Origin: Cupriavidus sp. WKF15 | GTDB taxonomy: Bacteria; Pseudomonadota; Gammaproteobacteria; Burkholderiales; Burkholderiaceae | Direction: 5' to 3' | DNA: 64,000 nucleotides | Assembly (NCBI RefSeq): GCF_029278605.1 | Contig: NZ_CP119572.1 | Coordinates: 1,426,001-1,490,000 of the forward strand | Shown: positions 1 to 10,779 of the stretch, one piece after another | How the letters are laid out: every line of letters starts with the position of its first letter | Position numbering within the stretch: position 1 is the first letter of the stretch | Notes under the pieces: model-generated | Seen by the model: only the letters and a program-made list of their open reading frames with translations | What the model was told of the DNA's origin: nothing | Database searches by the model: none | Translations under genes and position numbers: made by a program

Positions 1-342
1 ACGCGCCTGCAGACCTTTGGCCGCGTGATCCTGCCGGCCATCGCGCCGGCGCTGCTGACGGGCTTTGCGCTGTCGTTCGCGCGTGCCACCGGCGAATACG
101 GCTCGGTGGTATTCATCTCCGGCAACATGCCGATGGTCTCGGAAATCGCGCCGCTGATGATCTATTCCAAGCTCGAGCAGTACGACTATGCGGGCGCGAC
201 CGCGGTGGCGGTGGTGATGCTGGTGATCTCCTTCGCGCTGCTGCTGCTGATCAACCTGCTGCAGGCCTGGACCCGCCGCCACCAGTCCGGCGTGCGCGAT
301 GGCCTGGCACTGGAAGCGCCCGCCACGGGCAGGGAACACTGA
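1..342 (+). CDS. cysT: Sulfate/thiosulfate ABC transporter permease CysT (CysU), C-terminal part
   Basis: One of the two inner-membrane permeases of the sulfate/thiosulfate importer. The reading frame is open from the first base, so the gene starts outside the window and only about 113 C-terminal residues are present. They hold the end of the cytoplasmic EAA loop ([16 protein letters not shown]), the family stretch [15 protein letters not shown], and a last membrane segment near the C-terminus. CysW begins one base after the stop codon, and cysA and a CysB-type regulator follow. The call rests on this order plus the conserved stretch. The periplasmic sulfate-binding protein, if adjacent, would lie upstream. 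Confidence 0.93.
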   Translation, partial: TRLQTFGRVILPAIAPALLTGFALSFARATGEYGSVVFISGNMPMVSEIAPLMIYSKLEQYDYAGATAVAVVMLVISFALLLLINLLQAWTRRHQSGVRDGLALEAPATGREH

Positions 343-343
343 C

Positions 344-1267
344 ATGGCCGGCGCAGTTTCGGGCCGCCTCGGGCGGCTGGGCCCGGCCCATCACAAGTTC
401 GACGCCACCGGCGAAGCGCCGTGGGTGCGCTACACGCTGATCACCGTGGCGGTCCTGTTCCTCACGCTGTTCCTGTTCGTGCCGCTGGCTTCGGTCTTCT
501 ACGAGGCCCTGCGCAAGGGCGTGCAGACCTACTGGGAAGCGCTGATCGAGCCGGATGCGCTGTCGGCGATCCAGCTCACGCTGACCGTGGCCGCCATCGC
601 GGTGCCACTGAACCTCGTGTTCGGCGTGGCGGCGGCGTGGGCCATTGCCAAGTTCGAGTTCCCCGGCAAGAACCTGCTGATCACGCTGATCGACCTGCCG
701 TTCTCGGTGTCGCCGGTGATCTCGGGGCTGGTGTACGTGCTGCTGTTCGGCGCGCAGGGCTGGTTCGGCCCGTGGCTCGAGGCGCATGACATCAAGATCA
801 TGTTCGCGGTGCCGGGCATCGTGCTGGCCACCATCTTCGTGACCTTCCCGTTCGTGGCGCGCGAGCTGATTCCGCTGATGCAGGCGCAGGGCAGCGAAGA
901 GGAAGAGGCAGCCATCGTGCTGGGCGCGTCGGGCTGGCAGACGTTCCGGCACATCACGCTGCCCAACATCCGCTGGGGCCTGCTCTATGGCGTGATCCTG
1001 TGCAATGCGCGCGCCATGGGCGAGTTCGGCGCGGTGTCGGTGGTGTCGGGCCATATCCGCGGGCTGACCAACACCATGCCGCTGCACGTCGAGATCCTCT
1101 ACAACGAATACAACTTCGCGGCGGCATTCGCGGTGGCGTCGCTGCTGACGCTGCTGGCCCTGGTCACGCTGGGCATCAAGACGCTGGTGGAATTCCGCGC
1201 CCGCAAGGAAAACCAAGAGGCCGCCATGGAGCATCCGCTGGCCGCACTGCAAGGACAGGCATCATGA
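344..1267 (+). CDS. cysW: Sulfate/thiosulfate ABC transporter permease CysW
   Basis: Second permease of the sulfate/thiosulfate importer, 307 residues. A first membrane segment spans about residues 31-53, and the EAA loop that docks on CysA is near residues 188-210 ([19 protein letters not shown]). The conserved stretch [14 protein letters not shown] follows. I chose the ATG at 344, one base after the cysT stop. An upstream in-frame ATG at 299 lies inside cysT and would add 15 residues that do not look like the family. The gene overlaps cysA by four bases (ATGA), so translation is probably coupled. Confidence 0.94.
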   Translation: MAGAVSGRLGRLGPAHHKFDATGEAPWVRYTLITVAVLFLTLFLFVPLASVFYEALRKGVQTYWEALIEPDALSAIQLTLTVAAIAVPLNLVFGVAAAWAIAKFEFPGKNLLITLIDLPFSVSPVISGLVYVLLFGAQGWFGPWLEAHDIKIMFAVPGIVLATIFVTFPFVARELIPLMQAQGSEEEEAAIVLGASGWQTFRHITLPNIRWGLLYGVILCNARAMGEFGAVSVVSGHIRGLTNTMPLHVEILYNEYNFAAAFAVASLLTLLALVTLGIKTLVEFRARKENQEAAMEHPLAALQGQAS

Positions 1268-2400
1268 GCATTCAGGTCAAGAACGTAGAGAAGCGCTTTG
1301 GCGATTTCGTCGCGCTGGACAACGTCTCGCTGGACTTCGAAGAGGGCGAGCTGACGGCGCTGCTCGGGCCGTCGGGCTGCGGCAAGACCACGCTGCTGCG
1401 CATCATCGCCGGCCTGGAGCGGGCCGACGCGGGCCAGATCGTGCTGGCCGGGCGCGATGCCTCGCAGCAGCATGTGCGCCAGCGCCAGGTGGGCTTCGTG
1501 TTCCAGCACTATGCGCTGTTCAAGCATATGAGCGTGTTCGAGAACGTCGCCTTCGGCCTGCGCGTCAAGCCGCGCGCCGAACGCCCGGGCGAAGCGCAGA
1601 TCCGCGAGAAGGTGAAGTCGCTGCTGGAACTGGTGCAGCTCGACTGGCTGGCCGACCGCTATCCCGCGCAGCTTTCGGGCGGGCAGCGCCAGCGTATCGC
1701 GCTGGCCCGCGCGCTGGCGGTGGAACCGCGCGTGCTGCTGCTCGACGAGCCATTCGGCGCGCTCGACGCCAAGGTGCGCAAGGAACTGCGCCGCTGGCTG
1801 CGCCGCCTGCATGACGAACTCCACGTGACCAGCGTGTTCGTCACGCATGACCAGGAAGAGGCGCTCGAAGTGGCCGACCAGGTCGTGCTGATGAACCGTG
1901 GCCGCGTCGAGCAGTTTGGTTCGCCGGAGGCGGTCTACAACCATCCGGCTACGCCGTTCGTGTTCGGCTTTCTCGGCAATGTCAATCTGTTCCACGGCCG
2001 CCTGGAAGTGGGCGAGAGCGGCGGCCTGCTGCATACCGGCGAAGCGGTCCTGCCGGTGGTGGGCAGCGGCCACGAGACTGCCGGCGATGCCGTGGCCTAT
2101 GTGCGTCCGCACGACCTGGACCTGGAGCGCTACGCCCCAGGCACCGACGGCATCGCCGTGACGCTGCGCCGTGCGCTGACGCTGGGCCCGGTGGCCCAGC
2201 TCGAACTGGAGCGCGAGGACAACCAGGACGTGATCGAGGTGGCCCTGCCGCTCGAGCGCTTCCGCCACGCGGGTTTCCGCGAAGGCGAGTTGTTGGCGGT
2301 GCGGCCGCGCCAGCTTCGTGTCTTCACCCAGCCCACACAGCAACAATCCAACGTGCGCGCGAATGGCGCGGCGACCAGCCGACAAGGGGCAGTGCAATGA
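1264..2400 (+). CDS. cysA: Sulfate/thiosulfate import ATP-binding protein CysA
   Basis: ATPase that drives CysTW sulfate/thiosulfate uptake, 378 residues. Walker A is GPSGCGKT (residues 35-42), the ABC signature LSGGQ is at 137-141, and Walker B LLLDEP is at 158-163, followed by the usual H-loop region ([14 protein letters not shown]). The C-terminal third is the TOBE-like regulatory extension of this subfamily. The start is the ATG of the ATGA overlap with cysW. A longer frame opening at 1000 runs antiparallel in meaning through cysW and was discarded. The stop overlaps the start of the next gene by four bases. Confidence 0.95.
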   Translation: MSIQVKNVEKRFGDFVALDNVSLDFEEGELTALLGPSGCGKTTLLRIIAGLERADAGQIVLAGRDASQQHVRQRQVGFVFQHYALFKHMSVFENVAFGLRVKPRAERPGEAQIREKVKSLLELVQLDWLADRYPAQLSGGQRQRIALARALAVEPRVLLLDEPFGALDAKVRKELRRWLRRLHDELHVTSVFVTHDQEEALEVADQVVLMNRGRVEQFGSPEAVYNHPATPFVFGFLGNVNLFHGRLEVGESGGLLHTGEAVLPVVGSGHETAGDAVAYVRPHDLDLERYAPGTDGIAVTLRRALTLGPVAQLELEREDNQDVIEVALPLERFRHAGFREGELLAVRPRQLRVFTQPTQQQSNVRANGAATSRQGAVQ

Positions 2401-3344
2401 ATTTCCAGCAGCTCAGATCGATCCGCGAGGCGGTGCGCCGCCAGTTCAACCTGACCGAGGTCGCCAACGCGCTCTACACTTCGCAGCCTGGCGTATCGCG
2501 CCAGATCCGCGAACTGGAGGAAGAACTCGGCGTCGAGATTTTCGAGCGCTACGGCAAGCGCCTGACCGGGTTGACCGAGCCGGGCCGCGAGATCGTGCGC
2601 ATCGTCGAGCGACTGCTGCTCGAAGCCGAGAACCTGCGCCAGGCCGGGGACGAGTTTGCGGGCCGCCACACCGGCCGCCTGACGGTCGCCACGACGCACA
2701 CGCAGGCACGCTACGCGCTGCCCAGGGTAGTGCAGTCGTTCCGGCGCGCCTATCCGCACGTGACGCTGGCGCTGCAGGAGGCATCGCCGACGCATATCGT
2801 CGAGCTGCTGCTGACCGGGCAGGCCGACATCGGCATCGCGACCGAGGCGCTGGCCAGCGAGGCGGGCCTGACCTCGTTCGAGGCCTACACCTGGCAACAC
2901 GTGCTGGTGGTGTCGCCGGACCATCCGCTGACGCGCCTGCCGGAACCGACGCTCGAGGACGTGGCGGGCTTTCCGCTAATCACGTATGACGCCGGCTTTA
3001 CCGGGCGGCGCAAGATCGACGGCGCCTTCGCCGAGGCCGGCCTGCAGCCGGAGATCGTGCTGACGGCGCTGGACGCGGACGTGATCAAGACCTATGCCGA
3101 GCTGGAGCTGGGCGTGGGCATCATTGCGTCGATGGCCTATGACGAGCGCAAGGACTCGGGCCTGGTGCGGATTTCGGCCGACCACCTGTTCGAGGCCAAC
3201 ACCACCAGCGTAGCGCTGCGCCGCGGCGCCTACCTGCGCGACTACGCGCATGCCTTCATCAATATGTTCGCGCCGCACCTGTCGCGCGACACGGTCTCCA
3301 GCGCCATGGGCGAAAACGATACGCCGCAGGCGCTGGCGGCCTGA
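2397..3344 (+). CDS. cysB: CysB-like LysR-family regulator of sulfur assimilation
   Basis: DNA-binding regulator of cysteine biosynthesis and sulfate uptake, 315 residues. The N-terminal winged helix-turn-helix (about 1-60) contains [20 protein letters not shown], which closely matches the CysB/Cbl recognition helix. The effector domain keeps the family stretch [12 protein letters not shown]. Enteric CysB senses N-acetylserine; I infer the same here. The gene overlaps cysA by four bases, so the regulator is made with the transporter it probably controls, unlike monocistronic enteric cysB. Cbl or SsuR-type relatives are possible, but the position favours CysB. Confidence 0.9.
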   Translation: MNFQQLRSIREAVRRQFNLTEVANALYTSQPGVSRQIRELEEELGVEIFERYGKRLTGLTEPGREIVRIVERLLLEAENLRQAGDEFAGRHTGRLTVATTHTQARYALPRVVQSFRRAYPHVTLALQEASPTHIVELLLTGQADIGIATEALASEAGLTSFEAYTWQHVLVVSPDHPLTRLPEPTLEDVAGFPLITYDAGFTGRRKIDGAFAEAGLQPEIVLTALDADVIKTYAELELGVGIIASMAYDERKDSGLVRISADHLFEANTTSVALRRGAYLRDYAHAFINMFAPHLSRDTVSSAMGENDTPQALAA

Positions 3345-3634
3345 CGCATCGGGCCGCCGCCGCAGCATTCGCCACACCGGCATGCGCCGCAGCCAGCGAT
3401 TGTGCTGACTGCGGCGCATGCCGCGCTCCATCCCGCCACCGGGCGGTTCGCGCCGTGCGCGCGCCGTTCGTCGCACGACACTTCTCTTCCTGGCCCCACG
3501 CGTCGTAAAGTGCCTGCACATGCCGGAGAAACCGTCTCTCCGGTTCATGCCGCAGCGCAACAGACATTGCGCGCGCGCGTTCACCGCAGACATCCGGACC
3601 CTCCCGAATTGCATCAGGCACTGGCCAAGCTAAC

Positions 3635-4807
3635 ATGAACGCCATGGACCGCTGTCTTTCCTCCGCCATCCCCTCCCGGCTGACGATACTGGGACGCGAC
3701 CTGCTGTTCGTGATGTGCATGAATACGGTGATCGCCGTCAGCCTGAACTATGGCTTCCAGACCGGCGGCACGCTCTGGCACAACTTTGTCTACAGCCAGC
3801 TGATCGGCCTGTCGATCTGGATGCTGATCGACATTCCGCGCGTGCTGATCTGGTGGAATGAGCGGCCGCGCCTGTGGCCATTCCTTTTCCTGGCCGCTGC
3901 CGCAGTGCCCATGGGCGTGGTCCTGGGCAGTTGGGCCACGCGCGAGGCGCTGAATCTGCCGCCAAAGCTCTCCGCCGAAACCGGCGACATGCTGCGCATG
4001 TGCCTGGTGGTCGGCATGCTGGCGTCGGCGAGCATGATCTATTTCTACTGGTCGCGCGAAAAGCTCGCCTACCTGGAGCGCCAGGCCGCGCTGGACGCCC
4101 TGCAGCGCGAGGAGGCCGAGAAGCAGCTCGTGCGGGCCCAGCTGATGGCGCTGCAGGCGCAGATCGAGCCGCACTTCCTGTTCAACTCGCTGGCCAATCT
4201 CGACGGGCTGATCGCCACCGATCCGCGCGCCGCGCGCAAGCTGCTGCAGCGGCTGATCGGCTTCCTGCGCACCTCGCTGTCGCATACGCGGGCCGAGCAG
4301 TGCACGCTGCGCCAGGAGTTCGAGCTGCTGCGCAGCTACCTGGACATCCAGGGCATGCGTTTCGGCAAGCGGCTCGGCTACCACGTCGACCTGCCGCCCG
4401 AGCTGGCCGGAGTGGAGATTCCGCCCATGCTGATCCAGCCGCTGGTCGAGAATGCGGTCACGCATGGCATCGAGCCTTGCACGCACGGCGGCGAGATCTC
4501 GTTGTCGGCACGCGCGGCCGGCGACGACGCGGTGCAGGTCGTGATTGCCGATACCGGTGTGGGCTTTGGCCACGGCTCGGGCAAAGGCTCGGGCATGGGG
4601 CTGACCCATGTGCGAGAACGGCTCGCGCGTATTTTCGGCGCTGCCGCCAGCATGCAGATGGAAGAGAACAGCCCGCGCGGCGTGGTGGTGCGCCTGACGC
4701 TGCCAATGACTCGCCATACCGAAGTGCCGGTGCCCGCCGCGGCGCCGGCCGCCACACCGGTGCACGCTACACCCGCGGGCGCCACGCCGGCCATGCCGCG
4801 ACCCTGA
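3635..4807 (+). CDS. LytS/AlgZ-type sensor histidine kinase
   Basis: Membrane sensor kinase of the His_kinase (PF06580) family, 390 residues. About four hydrophobic segments lie in residues 15-137, followed by a charged helix likely to form a coiled coil (about 141-172). The phospho-acceptor His180 is in QIEPHFLFNSLANL. The ATPase domain has the N box VENAVTHGIEP (271-281), DTGVG (306-310) and GMGL (320-323). The tail is rich in Ala/Pro. It is followed 78 bases later by its probable partner regulator. No ligand can be assigned. An ATG three codons downstream is an alternative start; neither has a clear ribosome-binding site. Confidence 0.9.
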   Translation: MNAMDRCLSSAIPSRLTILGRDLLFVMCMNTVIAVSLNYGFQTGGTLWHNFVYSQLIGLSIWMLIDIPRVLIWWNERPRLWPFLFLAAAAVPMGVVLGSWATREALNLPPKLSAETGDMLRMCLVVGMLASASMIYFYWSREKLAYLERQAALDALQREEAEKQLVRAQLMALQAQIEPHFLFNSLANLDGLIATDPRAARKLLQRLIGFLRTSLSHTRAEQCTLRQEFELLRSYLDIQGMRFGKRLGYHVDLPPELAGVEIPPMLIQPLVENAVTHGIEPCTHGGEISLSARAAGDDAVQVVIADTGVGFGHGSGKGSGMGLTHVRERLARIFGAAASMQMEENSPRGVVVRLTLPMTRHTEVPVPAAAPAATPVHATPAGATPAMPRP

Positions 4808-4885
4808 TCATCCGAACCGGGCAGGGCGAGGCCCTTGCCCGTCCGCCCCCGCTTGCCAATGACGGTCACGCCCCCTGATCCCGCC

Positions 4886-5716
4886 ATGACCCCGACCCTG
4901 CTGATTGCCGACGACGAACCCCTGCTAGCCCGCGTGCTGGAATCCGAGCTGGCCGCGTTGTGGCCGGAGGCCCGCATCGTCGGCGTGGTTCACGACGGCG
5001 TCGCTGCGCTGGACGCCGCGCGCCAGCACCAGCCGTCGGTCGTGTTCCTGGACATCCGCATGCCCGGCATGAGCGGCATGGACGTAGCCAAGGAGCTGGT
5101 CGATTTCGATGTGCCGCCGCTGGTGGTATTCGTGACCGCCTACGACCAGTTCGCGCTGGAGGCCTTCGAACAGGCCGCCGTGGATTACGTGCTCAAGCCC
5201 GTGCAGCACGAGCGGCTGGAAGCGACGGTGTCTCGCCTGAAAGCCCGGCTGGCGGCGGCCCAGGCAGACGCGGACCAGAACGCCGACCAGAACGCCGCGC
5301 AGACCGATAGCGGCCAGCTCGCGCAGTTGCTGAGCCGCCTGGAAGCGCTGGAGCACCCGGCCGTGGCACGCGCGCCGGGGCAGCAGGTCAGCTACCTGCG
5401 CTTCATCAAGGCGCTGGTCGGACAGGAGGTGCGCATCATCCCGGTCGACGAGGTGATCTATCTCGAAGCCACCGACAAGTACGTCAACGTGGTTTCCGTG
5501 GGCGGTGAAGCGCTGATCCGCACCAGCCTGCGCGAACTGATGCAGCAGCTCGATCCGGAGCGTTTCTGGCAGATTCACCGTGGCACGGTCGTCAATATCG
5601 CGTGCGTGGCCAGCGCGGTCACGCAGTCGCTCGGCCGCGTATCGCTGCGCCTGCGCAACCGGCCGGAATCGTTGCCCGTGGCAAGGCAGTACGCCTACCT
5701 GTTCAAGCAGATGTAG
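4886..5716 (+). CDS. LytTR-family response regulator
   Basis: Response regulator paired with the kinase upstream. The receiver domain holds the acidic pocket IADDEP and the phospho-acceptor Asp56 in VVFLDIRMPG, with the conserved switch Thr (FVTAYDQ) and Lys (YVLKPVQ). A Gln/Asp/Ala-rich linker leads to a C-terminal LytTR DNA-binding domain containing EVIYLEATDKYVNVV and FWQIHRGTVVNI. I took the ATG at 4886, just before TLLIADDEP, giving 276 residues. In-frame starts at 4859 (ATG) and 4835 (TTG) would add only poorly conserved residues, and the choice is uncertain. Targets cannot be read from the window. Confidence 0.9.
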   Translation: MTPTLLIADDEPLLARVLESELAALWPEARIVGVVHDGVAALDAARQHQPSVVFLDIRMPGMSGMDVAKELVDFDVPPLVVFVTAYDQFALEAFEQAAVDYVLKPVQHERLEATVSRLKARLAAAQADADQNADQNAAQTDSGQLAQLLSRLEALEHPAVARAPGQQVSYLRFIKALVGQEVRIIPVDEVIYLEATDKYVNVVSVGGEALIRTSLRELMQQLDPERFWQIHRGTVVNIACVASAVTQSLGRVSLRLRNRPESLPVARQYAYLFKQM

Positions 5717-5871
5717 TCGTCTCGGACATGGCGGCGCAGGCTGCTGTCGTATGCAGCCGGTTGCGGTTTTCCTCTATGATGCGGGCTTCGGTACGCGCTC
5801 TTGCATGCCCCGGTGCGCAGGCATGCGGCACGGCTGCCTGCCATCTGGCTCTATCCCGCGAATCCGCCGAC

Positions 5872-7134
5872 ATGACTACCGCCGCTCTCGATCCCAGCCG
5901 CAATCCGCTTCGCCATGACGCCCAGGTGATCGGCCTCGTCGGGCTGGCGCATGGGGTTTCCCATTTCTACCATCTGCTGCTGGCGCCGCTGTTCCCCTGG
6001 ATCAAGGCGGAATTCGGCCTGAGCTACGCCGAGCTGGGACTGCTGATGACGGTCTTCTTCGCCGTGTCTGCGGTGGTGCAGACGGCTTCGGGCTTCGTCG
6101 TGGACCGCTTTGGCGCCCGGCCGGTGCTGTTCGCCGGGCTGGCGTTCCTGGGCACGGCCGCCTTGCTGCTGTCGGCAAGCTCGGGCTACGCCGCGCTGCT
6201 GTTCGGTGCCGGCGTGGCGGGGCTTGGCAACGGCGTTTTCCATCCGGCAGATTTCACACTGCTGAACAAGCACGTGTCGCAGCCCCGGCTTGGTCATGCA
6301 TTCTCGGTGCACGGGATCTCCGGCAACCTGGGCTGGGCCGCCGCGCCGGTGTTCCTGGTGACGATCGCTAACCTGGCGACGTGGCGCGTGGCGCTGGCCG
6401 CCGCTTCGATCGTGGCGTTCGGCGTGCTGGCGGTGCTGCTGGCACTGCGCCACGTGCTCGATCCGCGCGAGCTTGGCAGCGCGGTGGGCCGCCCCAAGGC
6501 CGCACAGGCCGGTGCCGGCGGCAGTCTGCTGGGCTTCCTGAAGCTGCCGCAGGTCTGGGTGTGCTGGGCCTTCTTCCTGCTGACGACGTTCTCGGCGGCC
6601 GGCATCCAGAGCTTCGCGCCGACCGCGCTCACGCAGCTCTATGGCATCCCGTTCACGCTGGCGACCGCGTCTTACACCATCTATATGCTTTGCAGCGCGG
6701 GTGGCATGCTGGCCGGCGGGTTTGCCGCCAGCCGCACCAGCAACCATGACCGGCTGATCGCGCTGAGCTTCACCGTGTCGGGCCTGATGGCCATGCTGGT
6801 GGGCCTGAATGTTGCGCCGGGGCTGCTGGTGCCGGTGCTGCTCGGCGTGATCGGCTTCGGCGCGGGCACGGCCGGGCCTTCGCGTGACCTGCTGGTGCGC
6901 GCGGCCGCCCCGGCCGGCGCCACCGGGCGCGTGTACGGCGTGGTCTATTCCGGACTGGACATCGGCCTGGCCAGCGGACCGCTGTTCTTCGGCGCGCTGA
7001 TGGACGCACACCTGCCCAACTGGGTGTTCTTCATGATCGGCGGCTTCCAGCTCGTGTCGATCCTGACCGCCGTGACGGTGGGCAACGGCAACCGTTCACG
7101 CCGTGGCGCCGCCGCGCAGGCGTCGGCGGGGTAA
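5872..7134 (+). CDS. MFS transporter, Fsr-like
   Basis: Twelve-helix major facilitator protein of 420 residues in the inner membrane. It opens with LVGLAHGVSHFYHLLLAPLF and has the loop 2-3 motif region SGFVVDRFGARPVLFAGL. The layout resembles the fosmidomycin-resistance (Fsr) branch of MFS, but that assignment is from memory of the family and the substrate is unknown. The start is the ATG at 5872; the frame continues upstream to 5602 inside the response-regulator gene and that part was left out. The gene stands alone, with 75 bases before rraA. Confidence 0.85.
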   Translation: MTTAALDPSRNPLRHDAQVIGLVGLAHGVSHFYHLLLAPLFPWIKAEFGLSYAELGLLMTVFFAVSAVVQTASGFVVDRFGARPVLFAGLAFLGTAALLLSASSGYAALLFGAGVAGLGNGVFHPADFTLLNKHVSQPRLGHAFSVHGISGNLGWAAAPVFLVTIANLATWRVALAAASIVAFGVLAVLLALRHVLDPRELGSAVGRPKAAQAGAGGSLLGFLKLPQVWVCWAFFLLTTFSAAGIQSFAPTALTQLYGIPFTLATASYTIYMLCSAGGMLAGGFAASRTSNHDRLIALSFTVSGLMAMLVGLNVAPGLLVPVLLGVIGFGAGTAGPSRDLLVRAAAPAGATGRVYGVVYSGLDIGLASGPLFFGALMDAHLPNWVFFMIGGFQLVSILTAVTVGNGNRSRRGAAAQASAG

Positions 7135-7209
7135 TCCATTGCCGCCGCGGCGCAGCGCGCTCAGTGCGGTCCCGACGGTACCGAGATTCTTTCCTGCAGG
7201 AGGTTTTCG

Positions 7210-7707
7210 ATGAAACATGCAACCACCGATCTGTGCGATGCCAACGAACCGCGCCTGGCCGACGGCACGCTGCGCGTCATGACGCCGGGGTTCCGTTCAT
7301 TCGGCAAGCAACTGGCCTTTGAGGGACCGGCCGCGACGCTGAAAATCTTTGAAGATAACTCGCTCGTGCGCGAGGCACTGGAATCGCCGGGGAAGGGCCG
7401 CGTGCTCGTCGTGGACGGCGGCGGCTCGATGCGCTGCGCGCTGGTCGGTGGCAACCTGGGGCTGCTGGCCGAGAAGAATGGCTGGGCCGGCATCATCGTC
7501 AATGGCTGCGTACGCGATACGAGCGAGCTGGAGGTCTGTGATATCGGCATCCGCGCGCTGGCCACGCATCCGCAGAAGAGCCAGAAGCGCGGCGCCGGCG
7601 AGCGCGACGTAGCGGTACAGATGCCCGGTGCCGTGGTGCGCCCCGGCAACTGGATCTATGTGGATGCCGACGGCGTGCTGGTGTCAGAAGAAAAGCTCGG
7701 TGCCTGA
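7210..7707 (+). CDS. rraA: RraA-family protein (RNase E regulator / HMG aldolase fold)
   Basis: 165-residue protein of the RraA/MenG fold. Family landmarks are [20 protein letters not shown], the [10 protein letters not shown] stretch that carries the aldolase-type Arg-Asp pair, and the terminal [16 protein letters not shown]. coli RraA binds and inhibits RNase E. Proteins with the intact G-X20-R-D motif, as here, can also be divalent-metal 4-hydroxy-4-methyl-2-oxoglutarate/oxaloacetate aldolases, so either role is possible. A strong ribosome-binding site (AGGAGG, six bases before the ATG) fixes the start. The next gene begins one base after the stop, so the two are co-translated. Confidence 0.9.
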   Translation: MKHATTDLCDANEPRLADGTLRVMTPGFRSFGKQLAFEGPAATLKIFEDNSLVREALESPGKGRVLVVDGGGSMRCALVGGNLGLLAEKNGWAGIIVNGCVRDTSELEVCDIGIRALATHPQKSQKRGAGERDVAVQMPGAVVRPGNWIYVDADGVLVSEEKLGA

Positions 7708-7708
7708 C

Positions 7709-8125
7709 ATGCCCAAGGTCTTTGTCTACGGTACGCTGCGCGCGGGCGAGGTCAACGACCTGAACGCCGCGGCGCGCAAGCATGGCATTGCCGCGCCCAC
7801 GCTGCTCGGCACGGCCACGATTGCCGGCCGTCTCTATGACTTCGGCACCTATCCGGGCCTGGTGCTCGATCCCGCCGCCGGTCCGGCAGTCGGGGATATC
7901 TATGAAGTGTCCGACGCCCTGGTGCCGGTGCTCGACGAGATCGAGGAGGTCTATCCTGGCCAGTCCTCGCTGTTCGTCCGCGAAGAACACACGGTGCTGC
8001 ACGATGGCTGCTGCGTGAACTGCCTGCTGTATCCAGTGGCCGAGGCGGCCGTGCCGGGCCTGCCGCATATTGAAAGCGGCGACTGGGTGGCCTACCGCAA
8101 GTCGCGAGACGCAGAAGTAGCCTGA
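7709..8125 (+). CDS. Gamma-glutamylcyclotransferase-fold protein (AIG2/YtfP-like)
   Basis: 138-residue protein of the gamma-glutamylcyclotransferase-like fold. The N-terminal VFVYGTLRAGE is the family substrate-loop signature, and an acidic pair in LDEIEEVYPG lies where the catalytic glutamate sits in the family. Family members cyclise gamma-glutamyl amines or peptides to 5-oxoproline, but many bacterial copies are uncharacterised, so the substrate is open. The start is the ATG directly after the rraA stop. A strong terminator hairpin follows at 8148-8183, ending the rraA operon. Confidence 0.82.
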   Translation: MPKVFVYGTLRAGEVNDLNAAARKHGIAAPTLLGTATIAGRLYDFGTYPGLVLDPAAGPAVGDIYEVSDALVPVLDEIEEVYPGQSSLFVREEHTVLHDGCCVNCLLYPVAEAAVPGLPHIESGDWVAYRKSRDAEVA

Positions 8126-8147
8126 TATCCCGACGCGTTGCAGAGTC

Positions 8148-8183
8148 GGAAACGGCGCATGTTCGCGGCGCCGTTTCCTTTTT
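8148..8183 (+). terminator. Rho-independent terminator after the rraA operon
   Basis: Perfect 11-bp stem (8148-8158 with 8168-8178; arm GGAAACGGCGC) and a 9-base loop, followed by a run of T to 8183. It sits 22 bases after the stop codon of the cyclotransferase-like gene. Confidence 0.9.
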
Positions 8184-8563
8184 CAGGCGGCGGTTCAGAT
8201 ACGTAGGTCACGGTTCTTGCAGCTATGCTGACGGCCAGTCATTCCCTGCGCAAATTTCACGATGTGGAAAGATTTTTTGATCGGCAAAATTGATGGTTTG
8301 CAAAGCACAACGAGATTTCTCATGATGAAAGATTATGTCCCGCATTATGAAATAAAACTTTTAACATATTGATTTATATGTAGAAAAAAACTAGGTGCCA
8401 ACCCACATTCCACGCTTGTTGCGATGCGGGACGATTCCCTAAACTCTTATATAAGACAGATGACCTGAGACGCAGAAAACAGCGTCAACCGGTTGAAAAG
8501 AACGGACAGGTCGGCAAGCACCAGTTTTCTTTGCCATCCCTAATTTGTCCTTAGGAGAGTGAT
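8184..8563 (+). promoter_or_regulatory. AT-rich regulatory region upstream of aceA with two TTTC/GAAA dyads
   Basis: 380 bases without a gene and far richer in A/T than the surroundings, especially 8250-8400. Two dyads stand out. One is TTTC-N8-GAAA at 8255-8270. The other is TTTCTCATGATGAAA at 8316-8330, palindromic except at one position per arm. Both are followed by the same GATT, and their centres are about 60 bp apart. They are candidate binding sites for a regulator of isocitrate lyase. AT-rich promoter-like sequence lies at 8355-8385 and 8446-8455, but no clean -35/-10 pair can be defined. The ribosome-binding site AGGAGAG lies just before the aceA ATG. Confidence 0.6.
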
Positions 8564-9859
<1,296 letters not shown>

Positions 9860-9930
9860 CTCTCCTGGCCACCGTTTGCTGAAACATAGATCGGGGGGAA
9901 CCGAGCAGTCTCTAGGTTCAGCAGACCAGA

Positions 9931-9962
9931 GAAGCGCGTGCGACCATCACGCGCTTCTTTTT
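9931..9962 (+). terminator. First of two tandem terminators after aceA
   Basis: Perfect 10-bp stem (GAAGCGCGTG at 9931-9940 with 9948-9957), a 7-base loop and a T-rich tail to 9962. Confidence 0.88.
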
Positions 9963-9967
9963 CAGGC

Positions 9968-10004
9968 ACCGCGCCGTTTCTCTCAGGGACGGCGCGGTTT
10001 TTTT
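9968..10004 (+). terminator. Second tandem terminator after aceA
   Basis: Perfect 10-bp stem (ACCGCGCCGT at 9968-9977 with 9989-9998) followed by seven T. It sits five bases after the first terminator, giving a double stop behind a gene that may be strongly expressed on acetate. Confidence 0.88.
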
Positions 10005-10103
10005 GTTCCAGTGCTGGCGCGGATTTGGGAACCGGCTATTACTCAGCCAATATCGAGGCGGCGGATTCGCCAGGGGCCGTGAGTCGCGCGTGGTAGCAAT
10101 GGG

Positions 10104-10136
10104 ACTGCCCGCACCGGTCTAGCCGGTGCGGGCAGT
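10104..10136. terminator. Long perfect hairpin downstream of the stress-protein gene
   Basis: Perfect 14-bp stem (10104-10117 with 10123-10136) and a 5-base loop. It lies 21 bases after the stop of the minus-strand universal stress protein gene and has no T run on either strand. It may end or stabilise that transcript rather than act as a classical intrinsic terminator. Confidence 0.45.
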
Positions 10137-10157
10137 ATTCATTGCCGGCGGAAGATG

Positions 10158-10592
10158 TCAGCGATAGACGATCACCGGAATATCGGTGTGCGTCAGCACC
10201 TTCTGGGTCTCCGAGCCCAGCAGCAGGCCGGACAAGCCGCGCCGGCCATGCGAAGCCATGAAGATCACATCACAGCCGTGGCGCTCCGCAGCGTCGATAA
10301 TGCCCAGATACGGCACCGCAAACGTCGACATGTCGGAGTCGAAGGTCACGCCCGCAGCCGTGGCAAGGCTTTCCACTTCCTTGAGGTACAGCTTGGCCTG
10401 GTTTTCGATCCGGTCCTTGAAGGCCTGCGGCGCCTCGACCACGATTTCGCTGAACGGGGTGTACGGATACTCCTCAAGGCAGACATAGGCGGTGACGCGC
10501 GCGCCAATGGTCTTGGCCAGCTCCAGTCCGCCGTTGATTGCCTTCTTGGAGAGCTCGGAACCGTCGGTGGGTAGCAGGATGTGTTGGAACAT
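10158..10592 (-). CDS. Universal stress protein (UspA family)
   Basis: 144-residue single-domain Usp. The N-terminal strand HILLPTDGSELS and the C-terminal nucleotide-binding loop GRRGLSGLLLGSETQKV fit the ATP-binding subgroup. Usp proteins are cytoplasmic and induced by starvation or stress; a specific partner is not known. AGGAG lies six bases before the ATG. The gene stands between aceA and the LysR regulator on the opposite strand to aceA, and a long hairpin follows it. Confidence 0.92.
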   Translation of the reverse strand: MFQHILLPTDGSELSKKAINGGLELAKTIGARVTAYVCLEEYPYTPFSEIVVEAPQAFKDRIENQAKLYLKEVESLATAAGVTFDSDMSTFAVPYLGIIDAAERHGCDVIFMASHGRRGLSGLLLGSETQKVLTHTDIPVIVYR

Positions 10593-10779
10593 GCAGGGCT
10601 CCTTTCATGCGGGGGATGAGGGGAGGGCAGGCCCGGTTGCGACCTTCACACGATCATTGCCTGCGACCGGAAAAGCGCCTGTCTGGAAACCATTGTAGAC
10701 AGTGTGCCGAGTAGGGCATTGCGCTATATCAATTGCAACAGAGTACGACAGCGCACATTCATCCGCTTGTGTCCCCGAT

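Noticed and set aside
299..343. ATG at 299 as the cysW start
   Set aside because: Lies inside cysT and would add 15 non-family residues; the ATG at 344 fits the stop of cysT.
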